Source: Candidatus Uhrbacteria bacterium
Lineage (GTDB): Bacteria; Patescibacteriota; Patescibacteriia; CAIXNZ01
NCBI GenBank assembly: GCA_011046145.1
Contig: DSBA01000085.1
Location: forward strand, 1 to 9,074
DNA length: 9,074 nucleotides
Direction: 5' to 3'
The stretch's first letter is position 1, and each line of letters starts with the position of its first letter. Below the pieces are notes generated by a model, which saw only the letters and a program-made list of their open reading frames with translations, was not told the origin of the DNA and did no database searches. This document shows, in pieces, positions 5,255 to 9,074 of the stretch. The translations under genes and the position numbers were made by a program.

Positions 5255-5270
5255 ATTCTTGTGATTAAAC
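5255..5270 (-). other. 3' half of the pre-23S processing stem
   Basis: GTTTAATCACAAGAAT on the minus strand is the exact complement of the 16 nt at 8447-8432, upstream of the 23S 5' end. The two strands would close the pre-23S into one giant stem, the classical substrate of RNase III. Confidence 0.8.
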
Positions 5271-5531
5271 AAATGGAATATTAGTACGCCTCAGCTAAAA
5301 CCATTACTGGTCTTATACTTAGCGCCTATCAACCTGGTCATCTCCCAGGATCCTAAGAAACCTAATCTTGAGGACAGCTTCACGCTTAGATGCTTTCAGC
5401 GTTTATCCAAACCGAACGTAGCTACCCAGCAATGCCCTTGGCAGAACAGCTGGTACACTAGAGGTCCGTGCTTCCCGGTCCTCTCGTACTAGGGAAGCGC
5501 CCTCTCAAGTTTCAACGCCCGTGGCGGATAG

Positions 5532-5583
<52 letters not shown>

Positions 5584-5619
5584 TGGCGAACAGCCAAACC
5601 CTTGGAACCTTCTACAGCT

Positions 5620-5650
<31 letters not shown>

Positions 5651-6136
5651 GAACCTGGTCGTCGCTGTGGACGCTTGGACCAGACTAGCCTGTTATCCCC
5701 GGAGTAGCTTTTATCCGTTGAGCTTCCGCCGTCCTATATCGCACGGTCGGATCACTTAGTCCTGCTTTCGCAACTGCTCTTCTTGTAGGAATTGCAGTAA
5801 AGCCAGCTTTTGCCTATACACTATCAGTTCCGTTTCCATCGGAACCTAGCTGACCTTTGTGAACGCCTCCGTTACTGTTTGGGAGGCAACCGCCCCAGTT
5901 AAACTACCCACCAGATACTGTCTCCGCATCCGGATTCACGGACGCAGATTAGAATTAAAATTAAGCAAGGGTGGTATCTCATTGTTGCCAAGGCTCCCAC
6001 CTATGCTGAACATGTTTAACCTTAATCCAATATCAAGTTGTAGTAAAGCTTCACGGGGTCTTTTCGTCCAGCCACGGGTAACGAGCATCTTTACTCGTCT
6101 TGCAATTTCACCGAGTTCCTCGTTGAGACAGTCGCC

Positions 6137-6168
<32 letters not shown>

Positions 6169-6169
6169 C

Positions 6170-6216
<47 letters not shown>

Positions 6217-7004
6217 GCGTTCATCCGCGCTTCGGTTCAGAGCTTGCACCCCTCCCCTTAACGTTCGGACACTGGCCAGGCATCAGCCCCTATACATAAG
6301 CTTGCGCTTTCGCAGGGACCTGTGTTTTTGGTAAACAGTCGCTTGGCGTCTTTAGCTGCGTCCCGCCAAAGGCGGGAAGGCCTTATCCCAAAGTTACGGC
6401 CGCTGTTTTGCCGAGTTCCTAAACGAGGATTCTCTCGTACACCTTGGCACACTTATGCCCGTCTACCTGTGTCGGTTTACGGTACGGTTACTATCAGCTT
6501 AGCTCTAGAGACTTTTCTAGGCAGCTTAATTGATTAAATTGGCTCGGCTAATGCTTTGCCTTTTGCCAGATCTTGAGCTGATGATAATTGCATTTGACAA
6601 ATATCACTCAATTACTAGCAACGCCTGTAGCCAAAAAACGCTTAATCTCATAAACTGCGTCATCCCATCGAAAACCAATAGTAGTGCTGGAATATTAACC
6701 AGCTCGTCCATCGACTACGCCTTTCGGCCTCGCCTTAGGACCGACTAACCCTGGGTCGATTTGCGTTGCCCAGGAAACCTTAGACTTACGGTGTACAGGG
6801 TTTTCACCTGTATTTTTGTTACTCATGCCAACATTCTCTCTTCCATAACCTCCACAATTTCTCACAAAACTGCTTCAACGGTTATGGAATGCTCCCCTAC
6901 CCCCCTCGCTAAAAAGCGAGGAGCCGCATTTTCGGTACCAGATTTAGCCCCGATACATTTTCGGCGCAAGACAACTTGACCAGTGAGCTGTTACGCTTTC
7001 TTTA

Positions 7005-7040
<36 letters not shown>

Positions 7041-7429
7041 AAAGTCGTCCCACCACCTTTTACACTTAATCTGGATTTAGGGACCTTAAATGGCGGTCTG
7101 GGCTGTTTCCCTTTAGACTGATGGAGCTTAGCCCCCATAGTCTGACTCTCTTCGCGAGGTTTCTTGGTATTCGGAGTTTGATTAGGAACAGTAGGTTACC
7201 CCCTGTCCCCATTCAGTGCTCTACCCCCAAGAAAATTCGAAGAGGCTAGCCCTAAAGCTATTTCGGGGAGAACCAGCTATTGCCGAGTTCGATTAGCATT
7301 TCACCTCTAGCCACAGCTCATCCCTGTGTTTTGCACGGCACTAGGGTTCGGGCTTCCACCAGCTGTTACACTGGTTTCACCCTGGCCATGGCTAGCTCAC
7401 CCGGCTTCGGGTCTATTGCATGCTGTCAA

Positions 7430-7476
7430 AAGTTAATTAGCCAATAGCCAAGAGACAGCTAGTAACTAATTAACTT
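7430..7476 (-). other. Hairpin expansion in domain II of 23S
   Basis: AAGTTAATTAG and CTAATTAACTT form a perfect 11-bp stem with a 25-nt loop. It lies where E. coli has only a short GTTAAGTTGCAGGG segment before ATAGACCCG (roughly E. coli 650-660). It adds some 45 nt. The site should be at the solvent surface, since core sequence resumes directly on both sides. Confidence 0.6.
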
Positions 7477-7577
7477 AAACGGGCTATTAACCCTCGCTTT
7501 CACTTTGCCTTCGTCCTTTACGGACTTAAACGCACAACATACAATAACTCGTTGGCTCATTCTTCAATAGGCACGCC

Positions 7578-7746
7578 ATAACCGCTGCTCCGCAGCGGAA
7601 ATCCCAAATCCAAAATCCGAAATTCTAAACAATTTTTAAAAACCAAAATTCAAATTTTAAAACTTATTTTGAATTTTGAATTTAAAACATTTGGATTTGT
7701 TTAGGATTTAGAATTTAGAATTTTGAGTTTCCCGTTGCGAAGCAAC
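7578..7746 (-). other. Intervening sequence in the tip of 23S helix 25
   Basis: In E. coli helix 25 ends ACGC-TTA-GGCGT. Here the same closing stem, ACGCC/GGCGT (7751-7747 with 7577-7573), encloses about 169 extra nucleotides. The insert has a perfect 7-bp hairpin at each end (CCGTTGC-TTC-GCAACGG and CCGCTGC-GGA-GCAGCGG) and an AT-rich, largely self-complementary middle. In the middle, CAAAATTCAAA pairs with TTTGAATTTTG and CTAAACAA with TTGTTTAG. There is no ORF, homing endonuclease or group I intron core. Known IVSs at this helix, for example in Salmonella, are cut out by RNase III and leave a fragmented but working 23S. The same outcome is likely here but is an inference. Confidence 0.8.
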
Positions 7747-7806
7747 GGCGTTGACTCTTTGTAAGCATATGGTTTCAGATACTATTTCATCTCCCTAACA
7801 GGGATG

Positions 7807-7843
<37 letters not shown>

Positions 7844-8431
7844 ATCATGGAGGAGTATTTAGCCTTTCCACATAGTCATGGATGATTCACACAGGATTTC
7901 ACGGGGCCTGTGCTACTCAAGGTTAGTAACCACAAAGTTATAACCCGTTTCGCGATACGGGGCTATCACCCTCTACGGCTCCTTTTTCCAAAGGATTCTG
8001 CTACGGAAGTTATAATAATTATCTTTGTCTAGATTTTGTAAGAAATCTAACGTTACTACCTTACTACGCCTAATCAGCAACGGCTTACACCTTTAAGCGC
8101 CTAATTCCACGAGTTAAAAAACAAGTTTCCTTAAACGCAACACTAACTAGGTTTAGGCTCTTCCCATTTCGCTCGCCACTACTCTGGGAATGGTCCCGCC
8201 AACGGCGGGAAATTTTTTCTTTTCCTCTGGGTACTAAGATGTTTCAATTCCCCAGGTTCACCTCATATACCTATGAATTCAGTATATGATAGTCTCGCTT
8301 TACGAGACTGGGTTTCCCCATTCGGAAATCCCCGGGTCAAAGGTTGCTTGCCACCTATCCGAGGCTTTTCGCAGGCTGCTACGTCCTTCATCGGCTTTCC
8401 ATGTCGAGGCATCCGCCATATGCACTTAATT

Positions 8432-8447
8432 GTTTAATCACAAGAAT
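8432..8447 (-). other. 5' half of the pre-23S processing stem
   Basis: ATTCTTGTGATTAAAC on the minus strand pairs perfectly over 16 bp with 5270-5255 beyond the 23S 3' end. It indicates that 23S is excised as a unit and helps fix the mature 5' end near 8434. Confidence 0.8.
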
Positions 8448-8587
8448 TATAGGAACATAATTCTTTAAATTTTTAATTTTCAATTTTACAATTTCCAAAT
8501 AATTTTCAATGCTTAAATTTTCAAACATTAAAAATTGAGACTTGAAAATTGATAATTTTTTTATTGATGCTCATTACACATTTTTAC

Positions 8588-8615
8588 GTTGTAATGTTAT
8601 TTATTTTATTGTCAA
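8588..8615 (-). promoter_or_regulatory. Possible second rRNA promoter (P2)
   Basis: TTGACA (8615-8610) is followed after 16 bp by TACAAC (8593-8588), which matches TATAAT at four of six positions. It lies downstream of the leader terminator and about 150 nt before the 23S start. If real, it would make rRNA independent of the attenuator. The -10 overlaps a CATTACA/TGTAATG hairpin (8572-8596). Confidence 0.3.
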
Positions 8616-8639
8616 TGTCCTAGATCCTTTTTTAAGACC

Positions 8640-8702
8640 TTAATTTCTTAACAATCCAAATTGCGGATTACTGATTGCGAATTGTTTTGTCTAAGAAATT
8701 AA
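8640..8702. repeat. Inverted repeat in the rRNA leader
   Basis: TTAATTTCTTA (8640-8650) and TAAGAAATTAA (8692-8702) are perfect 11-bp inverted arms. Between them is a GGATTACTGATTGCG-type sequence with internal near-repeats (ATTGCGGATT / ATTGCGAATT). It lies in the leader between the terminator and the 23S. This part of the leader holds no ORF or tRNA. Confidence 0.45.
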
Positions 8703-8716
8703 AGTCTCAAATGAAC

Positions 8717-8780
8717 TAAAAAAACCGCTTTGCCAAGCGGTCTTTTGCGACTAAAAAATTACAAAGTCTTATCCGCTTGG
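8717..8780 (-). terminator. Attenuator-like terminator/anti-terminator in the rRNA leader
   Basis: Three arms are visible in minus-strand order: CCAAGCGG (8780-8773), ACCGCTTGG (8741-8733) and AAGCGGT (8730-8724). Arms 2 and 3 give a 7-bp stem with a GGCA loop followed by TTTTTT, a good intrinsic terminator. Arms 1 and 2 pair perfectly over 8 bp and would exclude it. This is the arrangement of a transcription attenuator. It lies about 110-130 nt downstream of the predicted start of the consensus promoter. On the + strand the same arms give a mirror arrangement, CCAAGCGG/CCGCTTGG followed by TTTTTTT, so the element could act in both directions. Confidence 0.6.
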
Positions 8781-8810
8781 TTTTTTTAGAATTAATTTTT
8801 TGTTGGCCAT
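8769..8810 (-). CDS. Possible 13-aa leader peptide
   Basis: A short ORF reads MANKKLILKKPSG and its stop codon lies immediately after attenuator arm 1. Four of its 13 residues are Lys, all encoded by AAA. A translating ribosome would cover arm 1 and so favour the terminator, as in classical leader-peptide attenuation. There is no SD, and the ORF is short enough to occur by chance. The call therefore rests only on its placement. Confidence 0.25.
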   Translation of the reverse strand: MANKKLILKKPSG

Positions 8811-8827
8811 AATAACTAAAATATGGT

Positions 8828-8836
8828 TGTGGATAA
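8828..8836 (-). promoter_or_regulatory. Perfect DnaA box near the rRNA start site
   Basis: TTATCCACA on the minus strand is at about +12 to +20 relative to the predicted start of P1. Bound DnaA could block or tune rRNA transcription. It is the second perfect consensus box in the window; the other is at 381-389. Confidence 0.5.
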
Positions 8837-8853
8837 ATTCTTCAGGTAATAAC

Positions 8854-8882
8854 ATTATATACATATTAAAAAATGATGTCAA
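8854..8882 (-). promoter_or_regulatory. Consensus sigma-70 promoter P1 of the 23S-5S unit
   Basis: TTGACA (8882-8877), exactly 17 bp, then TATAAT (8859-8854): both hexamers match consensus fully. It is the best promoter in the window, as expected for rRNA. Transcription should begin near 8847. Because this promoter starts the unit and a divergent gene begins at 9007, no 16S gene shares the transcript. Confidence 0.85.
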
Positions 8883-8970
8883 GTAGGATGATTTTATTAA
8901 ATTATTGACAATTAAATTATATCATATTAAGCCTGAAAAGTCAAGAAAAACAGGTAATGTGCAAGGACAT

Positions 8971-8998
8971 TTGGCGGTTTTTTCCTAGTTAATATAAA
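8971..8998 (+). promoter_or_regulatory. Putative promoter of the divergent + strand gene
   Basis: TTGGCG (8971-8976), 16 bp, then TATAAA (8993-8998). The hexamers match consensus at four and five of six positions. The predicted start is near 9005, so the message would be almost leaderless for the ATG at 9007 or have a short leader for the ATG at 9019. Confidence 0.4.
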
Positions 8999-9006
8999 CT
9001 GGGTAA

Positions 9007-9074
9007 ATGAGTATAAATATGCCAAAAACAATTAAAGATGAACGATTACGCTGGATTTTACCAATAATTAACAA
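9007..9074 (+). CDS. N-terminus of an unidentified gene, cut by the window end
   Basis: The frame opens with MSINMPKTIKDERLRWILPIIN and continues past the window. A second in-frame ATG at 9019 (MPKTIKDERLRW) is an equally good start. There is no clear SD. The basic, helical start recalls the N-terminal helix-turn-helix region of IS481-like transposase or integrase proteins as I remember them from CPR genomes, but 22 residues are too few to decide. It is divergent from the rRNA unit. Confidence 0.5.
   Translation, partial: MSINMPKTIKDERLRWILPIIN

Noticed and set aside
7578..7746. Group I intron or homing endonuclease in 23S
   Set aside because: The insert has no ORF and no recognisable intron core, and it sits in a helix tip typical of IVSs and not at the conserved intron sites.
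8905..8933. TTGACA at 8905-8910 as a + strand promoter
   Set aside because: No hexamer close to TATAAT lies 16-18 bp downstream; the pair at 8971/8993 is a better fit for the 9007 gene.

Overview
The window reads as AT-rich genomic DNA from a small-genome bacterium, most likely a member of the Candidate Phyla Radiation (Patescibacteria, Parcubacteria-like). This assignment is inferred. It rests on the AT-rich intergenic DNA, mostly SD-less starts, families of short palindromic repeats, orphan proteins, an expanded 23S rRNA, and a 23S-5S unit with no 16S gene beside it. No search was run.

Layout. Positions 1-480 hold no gene that I can see: two palindromic repeats, a + strand terminator for something upstream of the window, and a very AT-rich tract with one perfect DnaA box. 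An extended -10 promoter then serves a 39-residue, lysine-rich, histone-H1-like peptide (482-601, +) with its own terminator. Every other large gene is on the minus strand. Reading leftward from the right end, these are the 23S rRNA (8434-5266), 5S rRNA (about 5112-5004), a partial 5S-like RNA (4939-4873), a 416-aa orphan protein with two C-terminal membrane helices (4759-3509), a 354-aa orphan soluble protein (3271-2207), and an endonuclease Q-type PHP DNA-repair nuclease (2029-737). The protein genes appear to be single transcription units. A terminator ends each of the two orphan genes, and each protein gene has its own promoter candidate. At the far right the first 22 codons of a divergent + strand gene are visible (9007 onward).

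The rRNA unit is the most structured part. Its probable promoter is a perfect TTGACA-N17-TATAAT at 8882-8854. Between it and the 23S gene lie a DnaA box, a possible 13-codon leader peptide and a three-armed hairpin set that can fold either as an intrinsic terminator or as an anti-terminator. The 23S gene is about 3.17 kb. It carries a roughly 170-nt self-complementary intervening sequence in the tip of helix 25, the same helix that holds known bacterial IVSs, plus a smaller hairpin expansion. A perfect 16-bp stem joins the two flanks of the 23S and is a likely RNase III processing stem. After the 5S gene and its terminator comes a second 5S-like block that keeps the helix IV/V core but has a new perfect closing stem.

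A second theme is a family of palindromic elements with the core TGTCATyCTGAnCTnAGTCGA. One copy lies in-frame inside the endonuclease Q gene, one sits at that gene's 5' end and may supply its promoter, and a diverged copy lies just past its 3' end.
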